From assembly GCA_963942565.1 (NCBI GenBank), contig OZ012691.1, positions 10,136,004-10,200,003 on the forward strand: a DNA stretch of 64,000 nt. The letters run 5' to 3'. Under the pieces are notes generated by a model that was not told where the DNA came from, ran no database searches, and saw only the letters and a program-made list of their open reading frames with translations. The stretch comes from Maea johnstoni. Taxonomy: Eukaryota; Annelida; Polychaeta; Spionida; Magelonidae. Positions 48,804 through 58,208 of this stretch are shown here, piece after piece; position 1 is the first letter of the stretch; each line of letters opens with the position of its first letter. A program made the translations under genes and the position numbers.

Positions 48804-49265
48804 CCCCACCAGACGAGACGCGCTACAGAATCGTATTGGAGTGAAGAAAACGTAAAGTATAAACACGTAAAAATCCACCAAAAAAAAACTAGGCAACCTA
48901 CAGAAACAATGAAACAAACATTATAAACTACACACCCAATTCTAACAGAAACATTAAACAAAACGACCCCACCACACCCCACTCTCCAGATCATTCGCCT
49001 AGAATTTTCCAAAAATGCCATGTAAGACAACATAGGGAAAATCAGTAACCAGCTCCCAGGACCCTCCCCAGGAATGTAAGACAACAAAAGCAAACTGAAT
49101 ATAGGTTGTTGTTTGTACAACAACCTCTAAAAAGCATTATATTCATTGTGATAGACATCATTTTGACCTACTAATAGTAATAGAAAGTTATTTCTAGACT
49201 TAAAACTAAATATCAAACAATTTCAGGCTACATATTTACAGCTTTGCATCAGTAAATAGTTCACT

Positions 49266-49282
49266 TGTCCCGTCCGAAGAGC
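49266..49282 (+). repeat. Single TGTCCCGTCCGAAGAGC motif near right end
   Basis: An exact 17-bp copy about 185 bp from the right TIR end, in the same orientation as the six copies on the left. The motif is therefore near both ends but is not itself inverted. Confidence 0.85.
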
Positions 49283-49445
49283 ACTTCAAGGTGGGTAAAA
49301 TGTCACTCAAATTCTCTGAGAATGGGGCTTAAGTTATCTTTTCCATATCAAATTATCAAACTACACATGCTAGGCTAACAGAAAAAATGCATCTCATTAA
49401 AAAACTAAAAACTTTATTTTTGGATGATTGTGGCCACCAAATATA

Positions 49446-49467
49446 GGGGTTTATCTTGCAACAGGCG
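49446..49467 (-). repeat. Right terminal inverted repeat of the 10.4-kb element
   Basis: Ends ATCTTGCAACAGGCG, the complement of the left end. The AAGG target copy and the second half of the interrupted CAGGG repeat follow directly. Confidence 0.9.
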
Positions 49468-49563
49468 AAGGGCAAGTGAAAGTTGGAGTACTTAGGGCAA
49501 GTGAAAATTGAATCTCAATTGCCCTACGGGGCAAGTGGCTGCAAAAGTTAACGTCGTGCCCTG
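49468..49563 (+). mobile_element. CAGGGCTCGAC repeat, right part
   Basis: Continues the element broken at 39101: AAGGGCAAGTGAAAGTTGGA, a second GGGCAAGTGAAAATTGAA, and the end GTCGTGCCCTG. GAAAG flanks both outer ends, a possible remnant of its own target duplication. Confidence 0.8.
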
Positions 49564-49771
49564 GAAAGGTCATTCTGTATATACAGGCCATAGCAAACTT
49601 GGTGTGCAGTATGGGTCTGTTAGATCATCTAGAGATTCCTGTCCCTTCTGTCCCAGCTTTCAAAACACCAAAGCAAATAAATTTAGCATCAGCATGATCA
49701 GGCAAATTGACTACACCCCTGTGGTTGCACGATGGGCAAATTGGAAGTATGACATAAATATATATCTAGCC

Positions 49772-49948
49772 CAGGGTCTGACATTTAGATTTCAGGCTAG
49801 GGGACCGAAAAGGTCTTTTTTATAAATTCAGTGGTCAAAAAGAGGATTTCTGTATTATTATATATACTATTTCGGGCCCCTAGCCTGAAAAATCTAGGGG
49901 CCCACAGCAAAATCTAGGGGCATATGTCCCTGGGAAAGTCAAACCCTG
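49772..49948 (+). mobile_element. CAGGGTCTGA short repeat, copy 3
   Basis: CAGGGTCTGACATTTAGATT ... AAAGTCAAACCCTG; 177 bp. Confidence 0.7.
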
Positions 49949-50183
49949 TAGGCTATTGCCATTGCTATTGTTTTTCTAGGCCATACTGAAATCTAATGAT
50001 TATCATACTTTGTTTTGAGATTAAATCTTTAGAGGAACCAAAAAAATCTTTAAATAATATCCCCTTAGGACGACTTTGCCATAAGTTGAAGCCGATCATT
50101 GCCTTTCCCCAGTGCTGAATACACCTGCATTTCCCTGTCTCTGTCTCTCTAGATCTCTACTAATTTGCCCAACATTTCTTCTA

Positions 50184-50415
50184 GGCCTAAAAAAAAAGTT
50201 GTTTGTTTCCTGTAACCCTACCCTAACAAGTTTTTATTCAAAAAAATCCCTACCCTAAAGTTTTTTCAGCCCTCTTAACTCCCAATCAACGTAAAACATG
50301 CATAAAACATACATTTTTGACCAAAAAAATAATGCAAAAAAGTTTTTTCACCGACCTACCTACCCTATTTTTTCCCGGACCGTTACAGGAAACAAACAAT
50401 TTCTTTTTTTAGGCC
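50184..50415. mobile_element. PIF/Harbinger-like MITE
   Basis: Ends GGCCTAAAAAAAAAGTTG / ...TTTCTTTTTTTAGGCC. The flanks (CTA left, CTT right) are not a perfect duplication, the only one of five copies where this fails. Confidence 0.8.
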
Positions 50416-50419
50416 CTTA

Positions 50420-52280
50420 ATATACAATCTTTATAGCCTCTTCCTAGCTACCACATTTTTTTTCAAATTATCTGATTAGCAGAATCAAATTGTGGTATAT
50501 CACGTTTTGCAGACTTGCAAGACATTGTACACCTCTCAAGATATTCAAGCACTACCCGGATTTGACATGGGCCCAGTTTCTTGGTCTCCTGATAAAGTAG
50601 TTCATGGTCCTCAGAGTTCCTGGGCAGTAGCACACATTTAAAGCTGTGATAGATGTAGGGTAGTGTAATACAAGATGTTCCTGGTGACCTGCACGCCTGT
50701 TGGATATCCTTTGTTGGCAAGATAGTAGCAGCATGGGGCTGTGTAGCCTGGTTAACAGGCTTGGTGAAAATAGCTTCAACCATAACGTAATGTCACTGCT
50801 ACACTATAGAGGGCAGTACTCCCCTTGAGGAGTATAGGTGATTACTATCAATCATCTCAACTCTCCTAAATCCATCCAAAATATCCTAGTTGGATTGAAG
50901 TTACCTCCAAGCTTGGATCTTGGTCGTCACACAAGCTTTAACACAAACAAGATACAAGCTAAAAAAGAGAAGTCAGAAATAGATTTAAACTATTTTGTAA
51001 AAATATATAGCAGCATGCATACTATTTTTTTTAACAGATGCAGTCTTCAAGGATCAGGCTTTGGTTAAAAACTCTTAAGAGACCACTGGACTGAAGGTTT
51101 GGCCATCACCCCAACCAAGATTTCACATAGCCCTAGGTTTTCAAAATACTGCAGTCCCCCCCTAAAACAATTTTTGAAGGTGTAAGCTAATCTTTTCACT
51201 GTTCTATTGCATATTGTAATTGTACCAAAGGACAAATTATGTGTCATATTGTGAATTGCGTTGTTCAACTGATTCCATTATTGATAAGTAATGCTCTGGG
51301 TATGATCTTGAAATTTCACTTTTCTTATAGCCAACTGGGCTACAAAGGCAAATATCATTATAGCTGAACACATTTTTGTAGCCTTTGACTATGGAGCTAG
51401 AGGCTAGCTGCCTGTAGCTGGACCCTTGTTCTTAAAGCTAATAGTACACAGGTCTAGTAGATTATACATAAGTGCAACTAGCCCTGCCAGTATAACAATT
51501 TAGCTACTGCTGGGACCTGTAGACTAATGCATAGTAAATAAGGGTCAACTTGAAGTCTGGCTTCACATTCCCCAATCAAGTAAGTGGAGAGCATGATCAA
51601 GTATACTATGGAAACAATATTGTCCAATGTCAAAATTGCTGACATTCCGACACTCATGTCGACATGATTGTAGAATGTGATTACTTTAGATCACCTGTCA
51701 CAAAAAAATACTCAATTAATAAGTGAGTGGACAGCCAGAAAATAAGCATATCTGATTGGATATGTAGAGGCTATAGTTTGGAATGAAAACATAAACAAAT
51801 AGCAATTGCCACAGGCAATTCAACCCTAAATCCAGCACTTCATACCTCAGTTAATATTGTATTGTATAAAGTAGACGAGCATAACCAGTGACCAGACAGG
51901 TCGATCGGTCATCCTTCAGCTCGAAAACAGTCTCACAATGATAACACATCTATCTCAGTGTCATGGTCCAACTGCTAGAAGGTTGAGATGAAGGGATTGA
52001 TAATGCAAAGCCCTATCCTGGTCCCCAACATTACAATACAAGTAAATGTAAATAGAAGCCCTACAACTACAATGTACATGGGTGTCTAGCTGCAAAAGCA
52101 CATCACAGCAAGCACAATTTCATAAATCACGAATAAATAGCGCTCCCACAAAGATCACATTGTTGCAATTGACTACTACGACAGCAGGTAAAGTCCAGAA
52201 GTTTCTGTCCTAGTTTTTGGTGTTGTCAACTGCATCCAGTTGAAGACCAACCCTGATTTCTGAGGAGAGCAGACGAAGAT
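50420..52280. other. Mostly unannotated flank left of the promoter island
   Basis: Apart from the minus-strand frame at 50463-50783 I see no coding or repeat structure. If the divergent gene is real, its first intron would lie here. Confidence 0.4.
50463..50783 (-). CDS. Unassigned 106-codon minus-strand ORF
   Basis: The minus-strand frame begins MVEAIFTKPVNQATQPHAAT and includes ELLYQETKKLGPCQIRVVLE and LERCTMSCKSAKRD, ending in a stop. The composition is plausible for a protein, but there is no recognised domain, and a second overlapping frame is also open. It lies between MITEs, 1.5 kb downstream of the candidate minus-strand promoter at 52.3-52.5 kb. Could be an exon or a transposon remnant. 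Confidence 0.22.
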   Translation of the reverse strand: MVEAIFTKPVNQATQPHAATILPTKDIQQACRSPGTSCITLPYIYHSFKCVLLPRNSEDHELLYQETKKLGPCQIRVVLEYLERCTMSCKSAKRDIPQFDSANQII

Positions 52281-52286
52281 CAACTT

Positions 52287-52302
52287 ACCGAGGTCCTCCA
52301 TT
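52287..52302 (-). CDS. Alternative short first coding exon (MEDL) with consensus donor
   Basis: Reading the minus strand, ATGGAGGACCTCG is followed directly by gtaagt, a perfect U1 site. If real, it encodes MEDL plus one base (phase 1). It lies 90 bp downstream of the other candidate first exon and shares its promoter island. It may be an alternative start or the true one. The product is unknown. Confidence 0.33.
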
Positions 52303-52384
52303 ACGCGTTTTTTCAACATCAACCCGGGCATGTACTAACTGCTGCACTTGTGGCCTTGACAGTGGTGGGGTTCACTGTCGGGAA

Positions 52385-52461
52385 ACTCACAGGATTCGCT
52401 GAAAGTTTTCGGGTCGACTCGCATGCAACATGAGCGGGGATGGGCGAACAACATCCGCCAT
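52385..52461 (-). CDS. Candidate first exon of a divergent minus-strand gene
   Basis: On the minus strand an ATGGCGGATG start (ATG at 52461-52459) opens 23 codons, MADVVRPSPLMLHASRPENF and onwards. It runs to a good donor, ATCCT|gtgagt (gt at 52390-52389). It sits in the CpG-richest part of the area, just downstream (on the minus strand) of CCAAT and CRE boxes. A second possible start on the same strand, ATGGAGGACCTCG|gtaagt, lies at about 52287-52302 and has a consensus donor. I cannot tell which is used, do not recognise the protein, and found no matching downstream exon. The upstream ATG could instead be a uORF. Confidence 0.35.
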
Positions 52462-52464
52462 GAG

Positions 52465-52482
52465 CCTTATGACGTCATTGGA
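52465..52482 (-). promoter_or_regulatory. CCAAT box fused to palindromic CRE
   Basis: TGACGTCA (52470-52477) is a full palindromic cAMP-response element. On the minus strand CCAAT directly precedes and overlaps it (CCAATGACGTCA). With the surrounding CpGs this supports a minus-strand promoter about 170 bp upstream of the MEDL start. It may also act on SMARCB1, 0.9 kb away. Confidence 0.5.
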
Positions 52483-53321
52483 CGACGAAAACAGGGGCTG
52501 TCTGCAGCCGCCAACAGAGGGGGCACTTGCTATGATGTGAAATCACTGAGCAGGCTTTTATGAGCTCTTTTATCCATTAAGATATCTTGAAGAGCAAAAT
52601 CTCAATGGAAATTCCTAGAGAACATAACACGTGGGACAAAAAATATGAGAATAGAAATATACTTTAGACTGGACCAACATCAAATGTAAAGGTCTTAATT
52701 AAAGGTAAAAATAACAATCACATTTTAGGGGAATGTGTACTCATTTTATGCCAGTGATCAAAATTACAAAATGAAAAAAAGAAAACAAGTCTTGAAAAAT
52801 AATGTTTCCAAACAGAAAAAGAAGGACAAGATGTAAATTTATTCGTGAAAGAGGGTATGCCTATGTAGCTTCCCATTCCTGGATGTGAATTTGACCTTGG
52901 ATGATTTGGCTGAGAGAAAAGTATATTGTTTCTCATTTCTTTAAGGAGGAAAATTGAAAGACTAACACCTTCTAAAATGTCAAGGATCTGTGAATAAGTG
53001 GTGTTGATGGATTTATTTTTTGCGTGAGAAATAAATATAACCTTATCAGGGATAAAAAATAATGTGATAACTGATGATTGTCATTTTCTTTTTTTTTTAC
53101 AAAAATGAAAAAGTTCATTTAAATTTAAGGTTTAAGTGTGATTTTTTGCTCATAAAGTAAATCAAAATTTAAGATTAAAGGTTGATTTTTTTGTTCATAG
53201 AGTGAAATATGTGGAGATATCCAGGAAGGTACATATGTAGCTGTTCTTTCAGTCTTTTGGAAGTCAGTGATCCCAGTGAATGCTGGCGACATCTATCGAC
53301 AGAAGTTGCATTTACTATTTA

Positions 53322-53336
53322 ACCTTGACCTTGACC
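53322..53336. promoter_or_regulatory. Tandem nuclear-receptor half sites upstream of SMARCB1 ATG
   Basis: ACCTTGACCTTGACC lies 20 bp before the ATG. On the minus strand it reads as overlapping extended half-sites TCAAGGTCA, the form bound by ERR and NR5A orphan receptors. Two half-sites in tandem are unlikely in AT-rich sequence, but binding is untested. Confidence 0.35.
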
Positions 53337-53348
53337 GGCACGCTTGGA

Positions 53349-53366
53349 AAGGAAAGATGGCGGAGA
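53349..53366 (+). promoter_or_regulatory. TISU/YY1-like start-codon element of SMARCB1
   Basis: The start codon sits in GGAAAGATGGCGGAG, close to the TISU/YY1 consensus (SAASATGGCGGC). That element couples transcription initiation and cap-proximal translation in genes with very short 5' UTRs. It has mismatches at the first S and the last C. Function is inferred from the motif only. Confidence 0.45.
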
Positions 53367-53455
53367 AAGACAAAGACGGGAACGCGAAAACATACGGCGA
53401 AAGGCCTCGTTGTTTTCAGCTTGATGATGGAGGAACCTACTATATTGGGTCGGAG
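53357..53455 (+). CDS. SMARCB1: SMARCB1/SNF5 exon 1 (start codon to first donor)
   Basis: First coding exon (33 codons) of the core BAF/SWI-SNF chromatin-remodelling subunit SMARCB1, a nuclear protein. The product starts MAEKDKDGNAK and continues through FQLDDGGTYYIGSE, which aligns with human FQLEDDGEFYMIGSE (recalled). The exon ends GAG|gtgtg at a codon boundary (phase 0), the position of the human exon 1/2 junction. I chose the ATG at 53357 because it lies in a strong AAAG-ATGG context and gives a normal-length N-terminus. An in-frame upstream ATG at 53267 would add 30 residues unlike the family. Without splicing the frame stops right after the donor (GSEV-stop), as expected for intron sequence. 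The rest of the gene continues rightwards and leaves the window after exon 5. Confidence 0.93.
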
Positions 53456-55777
53456 GTGTGAAAAGCTTTTTATAAATTATCGAATGCAGTGTTTAACACC
53501 GCTGTTGGTCGTGAACAATTAAGTGAAAAGTACCACTGATTCTAGTTTATTTTTATATCCACTGCTTTGTTATGTTTTGTAAATTTGTTACTAAAGCCGG
53601 TTTTGACCTAAGTAACAATTTTAATTAATTAAAAGTACAATTGCTATCAACAAAAGCTAATATTTCAGAGCAACAACGTATTCACTAGTTAAAGTTTTGA
53701 TATGCCTGATTTGATGTCTTCCCTTTTTATTTCTATGGTGGGGAAATAAGTGCCAGTTGAGTTGTTTTATTTCCTCAATTTACCCACAATTGGTATAATA
53801 ATGATCTCTTTCAGGTGCCTGTTCTTTAAATCTTGTATTGTTCTTTGTGTGTTGTCGTTTAAATGTACCGAGATCTTAAACTGATATTGGGGACTGGTAT
53901 TTAAATCCTTCAGGATATAAAGAATCTTGAGGAAGGCCCGAATGGGTTCGAATATGGACCTTCCATCCTATATTCTACCGATCCCTTTCAGTGCGACCCT
54001 TCGTTTCACCGATTGCTACCGTACCGGCTCCTATTAAAGTTACATATTCTATGTACATTTGAGGGGTCGCTCTGGCAGGGGTCGGAAGGTGGGTAATTCA
54101 AGGGGTTGATACTTTCAGAAGACAATTATCATGTTTGTGTGTTCTATAGGTCTTACCATTTGTATTAGGCCTAAAAAAAAGTTGTTTGTTTCCTGTAACC
54201 CTACCCTAACAAGTTTTTATTAAAAAAATCCCTACCCTAAAGTTTTTATCGCCCATCCAACTCCCAATCAATGGAAAACAGGCATAAAACACACATTTTT
54301 GACCAAAAAAATAATGCAAAAAAAAACTTTATGACCGACCTACCTACCCTATTTTTCTTTCGGACCGTTACAGGAAACAAACAAATTATTTTTTTAGGCC
54401 TTAACATTTGCTATATGATATACTCCATGCAATGAAGTCTTTGGAATCATGATATCAAATACTAAGGAATATGACATCTTCAAATAATTTTAGATATCAC
54501 ACTTCACACCCTCTCAGTTTTCAATATTCATTTCATGACCCAAAGATTTACAAATCATGAAATAAATGCTTTAAAATTTTAGGTTAGTGTGTTTTGATAT
54601 ATCTCAAAGGAGAGTCCAATCTTGAAGTTCTAAGATCAGACTAAGTTATTGCTGAAAAGGCCATGCATTGCTTATGTTGAACAGTTTGCAGGTTTTGTTT
54701 ATGCTCATGAATAAAATCATTAAGTCTCACCACTGCCGGTAATGGCTTATCAATAAACAGGTAATTACTAAATTAAATTTGCCTATTTCTGATATGACAT
54801 TTGAATGCGATAGTGTAGCCATATACTTTTGCCGCTACCTTACTCATAATTAACAAATGATACTTTTAACCCTGTATTTGACCTCACTTTGTCACAATTT
54901 TTGCTTGAAATATGTTTTCACTTCAGTATTTTTAGAATGAATTCAGTTACCATTACTCAAACCTTAACACCATGATTCAAAAATTTTATGACAAGTATTT
55001 CTAGACGGTAATCAGTAGTTCAGTATATACAAATAGTTCAAACATATAGGTGAGGACATCAATCTCTTTCATTGCCTGTTCCTGATTTTATGTACAATGG
55101 GATGTTGATGCAATAATTACCATATATGGCAGAAAAGGATTTCTTTATGGTGGCATAATGCTTGTTTGGAAAGACCAGAGCACCAGACAATGCCTTTCTT
55201 TAGAAACTATTTTAGGGCCTGTTAAATAGTGGTAGATTTCATACCTCTAGGAGTAGGACCTGTTAGTGCTTGATATATTTACATTTCACTAATCTAATAG
55301 GCTTCACTAGGCAATAAGCTTCACTATGCTCTGCACATATTTGGCTTCATTCCCACATCTTTCACACTTATGTCCTTCTCATATTAACCTTCTACCTTCA
55401 AAATGAAAATAAAATGCACACAATTAATGTTAATTAAATTTTCTGTTAACGGCTTGAGAATAATTTTTTTTTTCAATATTCAGATTTTCATACTACTTAC
55501 TAACAGTATATTACAAATTCATTCTAAGTTTTCTCTATTATTTCCTCATCATGCAAATCAGCGAAAACAAAAGTATTGTTGGTTAACTCTCGTCATCTAT
55601 GTTCCCTAACATTTTCCTTGGTCATTTTGACACAGGGGTCATTACACATGCCAGACTGATAGTTAACATCAGTGTTGGTATATACAGGGCTTTTCCTGTG
55701 GTTTTAACTTCCTACTAGCCAGACCTTTTTCTCAACAACTTTTCCACTAACCCGCTTTGTACAATAACCCTTTCCAG
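53456..55777 (+). other. SMARCB1 intron 1 with one Harbinger-like MITE
   Basis: A 2.3-kb GT-AG intron between exon 1 and exon 2a. It contains a PIF/Harbinger-like MITE (54168-54400). A CpG-bearing stretch near 53.93-54.08 kb includes GGGTTCGAAT, which I could not assign. I see no other coding signal. Confidence 0.8.
54168..54400. mobile_element. PIF/Harbinger-like MITE in SMARCB1 intron 1 (TTA target)
   Basis: 233 bp, ends GGCCTAAAAAAAAGTTG / ...ATTTTTTTAGGCC, flanked by TTA on both sides. Very similar to the copy at 50184, suggesting recent spread. Confidence 0.85.
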
Positions 55778-55883
55778 GTTGGAAACTTCACTCGATTGTT
55801 TAGGGGTGCCCTATACCGAAAATATCCGTCAATGTGGAGGCGTCTAGCGAGTGTAGAGGAGCGCAAGAAGATCAGCGCCCTAG
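55778..55883 (+). CDS. SMARCB1: SMARCB1 exon 2a (first of two alternative copies)
   Basis: This 106-bp exon encodes the middle of the SMARCB1 N-terminal winged-helix domain, reading [17 protein letters not shown] then [14 protein letters not shown]. The acceptor is ccctttccag and the donor is CTAG|gtgaat. It starts in phase 0 and ends in phase 1, exactly like exon 2b. It differs from 2b at 8 of 36 residues (T for L, L for M, A for S, R for K, M for L, A for V, S for T, A for Q). By my codon count, 15 of 35 codons differ only synonymously and 12 are identical. That points to an old duplication held by purifying selection. It is the more diverged copy: human SMARCB1 has [17 protein letters not shown] here, with L where 2a has T. 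Both splice sites look functional. Confidence 0.88.
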
Positions 55884-55961
55884 GTGAATATTTCTCCCTT
55901 TTTTCTCCCCCGATGTGCATGTGTTTTTCATTTGATTCTAGCTGATAATTTACGATTCCAG

Positions 55962-56067
55962 GTTGGGAACTTTCTCCGCATGTTTAGAGGTTCCCTCTAC
56001 AAGAAGTACCCTTCCTTGTGGAGAAGACTAGTCACGGTAGAGGAGAGGAAGAAAATCAGTCAATTAG
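55962..56067 (+). CDS. SMARCB1: SMARCB1 exon 2b (second alternative copy, canonical-like)
   Basis: This 106-bp exon lies 78 bp after exon 2a and encodes the same winged-helix segment, [17 protein letters not shown] then [14 protein letters not shown]. It is closer to the human sequence than 2a is. The acceptor is gattccag and the donor is TTAG|gtaaaa. Entry phase is 0 and exit phase is 1. Joining exon 1 to either 2a or 2b, then to exon 3, keeps the frame. Including both adds 106 bp (not a multiple of three), so the frame shifts. The human exon 2 is 139 bp as I recall; both copies here are 33 bp shorter, lacking the basic linker (GKKTKPNTKDH region) that is partly removed by alternative splicing in mammals. 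Confidence 0.92.
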
Positions 56068-56934
56068 GTAAAACCCTGGCGTGTGCACCTTGCTGGTCAA
56101 CTCGTAGCGTGCGTGCGTGCTTCTTGACCTGCTGTGCTGGTTTCTGATTGGCTGTTGAGCTTTGTTGCATCCCTTTCCAGCTTGAGTTGAAATCAAACCT
56201 TTTGAGTCGGTCTTTTTACCTCTCCTAACCCGATGTCACCCAATGGTCTTGTGTTTAGGGCTTGACAGTTGATTTCTAGTTTAATTTTACACTATTGTGA
56301 ATAAAGAAATAAGTGACAAAATACCATTCAATAAAATACTTAAAATACTTTCTCATGTCTAGTCACAATTTTACCTTAAGAGGTAGGAAAATCGATGATA
56401 GATAACATCACATCTTTTTCGCAGTTTTGCATTTGTGTATATCAAAATTTCATTTTTTAAACCTTAGATCATTACTCAGTAATGATTAGTTACTTTACTT
56501 AAACTGTAATATTGCATTTTATATATCATTATATCTTAAAACACAAAAAAAAACAGTTCTCTGTTAGACGCAGCATTGTAAACCCTTGTCATCACCATTG
56601 TAGTCTTTGTAATGTACTGCATTATTGTCTTTTGGTATTGTCAAGCCCTTTAGGGAGACCATTATTCAGTGCTTACTAATATGCCCTATGATAAGACAGG
56701 ATGTAAGTCCTTAGAGTACTAAGTATTACATAATTATAAGTTATGTTATAAGTTTGATAAGTTCCGCGTCATCATTATTACACACTCATATACACAGATA
56801 TGAAATAAAGGTCTAATGATTGACCATCAAGTCATTATTTCATAAAGGTTTACATATTTACATATATATGGCATCAATAAAAACAAACTTATTAAGGAGC
56901 TTGGCCATATGAAGAAGTGCTGCAACGGAGATTA

Positions 56935-57302
56935 GGCCTAAAAAAAAAAGATGTTTGGTTCCTATTACCCTACCCTACCTAGTTTTTGTCCCCTACCCTA
57001 AAGTTTTTTTTGCCAATCCTACTGAAAAATGAATTGTTCCTACCCAAATAATTGCCTCGCCGTCCTAAATACCAATTCTCCAACCATTAAATTATAAATT
57101 TCTGGATGAACAGAAGCAGGGGCCTACAATTAATGCATATAAAGACAATTACAACAAGGCAAACCTTTATCAAAGCCATCCAACTCCAGGGAATTGTGCA
57201 AGTTAAAGAATATAAAAAAAAAAAAATAAAAAAAATTCCCTACCTACCCTACCTATATTTTATTAGGACGTAATAGGAACCAAACACTTTTTTTTTTTGG
57301 CC
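56935..57302. mobile_element. Longer PIF/Harbinger-like MITE in SMARCB1 intron 2 (TTA target)
   Basis: 368 bp with diverged ends GGCCTAAAAAAAAAAGATG / ...CTTTTTTTTTTTGGCC, flanked by TTA on both sides. Subterminal GGTTCCTATTACC replaces GTTTCCTGTAACC, and ~130 bp of extra centre is present: a subfamily or a longer ancestor. Confidence 0.75.
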
Positions 57303-57731
57303 TTACCCTCTTTGGTGGTGTTTAACAGTCGTCCACCAAAACATCAGCACACTTCTCATATCGAAGGCGGAACCATGCTGGATAAGAGAGAATTGATAAA
57401 TTTTAAACCTACTGGACTTCTAGCAAATATGTGGTTCAAGTCACTAACTGTTACAATAAGGCAGTCCAGAAATTCTAGTTGCGGGAATTCTGCCAGATGA
57501 TATATTTTCTTTTCTTGTCAACTCTTCTTTCTGCCATAGCTCTAGTAGAAAATCAGGTTCAGGGTTCCTAGAACTAGTGGAGCATATCGAAAACAGCAAT
57601 GCTTAATAGAAAATACTATAGACTCTTCTCTTCAATCTGTAGGTCTGGTTTAATTGAAAATTACACACTATCTAAAGCCCTTTATTATCACACATGCCTT
57701 AGTCTGTCATTCTGATTTTAACACATCTATG

Positions 57732-57945
57732 TAAACCATTCATGCCTGGAGATCTTGACAAAAATTGTCAGAAATCTTGGTAACTTTGGTATGAGTCATA
57801 ATTTCTCAAAATATTTGAAGGAGATTTGTAGATGGGATTTTGTTCAATATTTCTCTTTCTTAAATTTTCTAAAAAGTCCCCATGGTAGAGAGATGTTACC
57901 GGAATAGCCAGGAAGTTTTGGCCGCCACAGGCATGAAAGGGTTAT
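57732..57945. mobile_element. piggyBac-like MITE, family 2 (SMARCB1 intron 2)
   Basis: TAAACCATTCATGCCTGGAG ... ACAGGCATGAAAGGGTTA. Diverged ends. Confidence 0.6.
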
Positions 57946-57993
57946 TACATGCATAGATGCCATATAAGAAACCTAAGGCTATGACCAGGCACC

Positions 57994-58208
57994 TTAACCC
58001 ATTTACACTCAGGGCGGCCCAAAGAGGCCTGACAATTTTAAAAAACATTTTCCTTACAAAAGCATCTTTTTGAAAACATTTGAAGTAGAGAAATGTTAAT
58101 CAGAAAATAAACAACAACATTCCTTGAAATATTTTGCGAAGTTATTTCCAAAAGTATGAAAGTAGCAGACGATATTTCTCGAGGAACTCTTGAGTGTTAA
58201 TGGGTTAA
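57994..58208. mobile_element. piggyBac-like MITE, family 2 (SMARCB1 intron 2)
   Basis: TTAACCCATTTACACTCAGG ... GAGTGTTAATGGGTTAA. TTAA at both ends. Confidence 0.7.

Noticed and set aside
53930-53985. Possible tRNA or SINE B box (GGGTTCGAAT) or hammerhead-like core
   Set aside because: No convincing A box or cloverleaf and the ribozyme core does not match; left unassigned.
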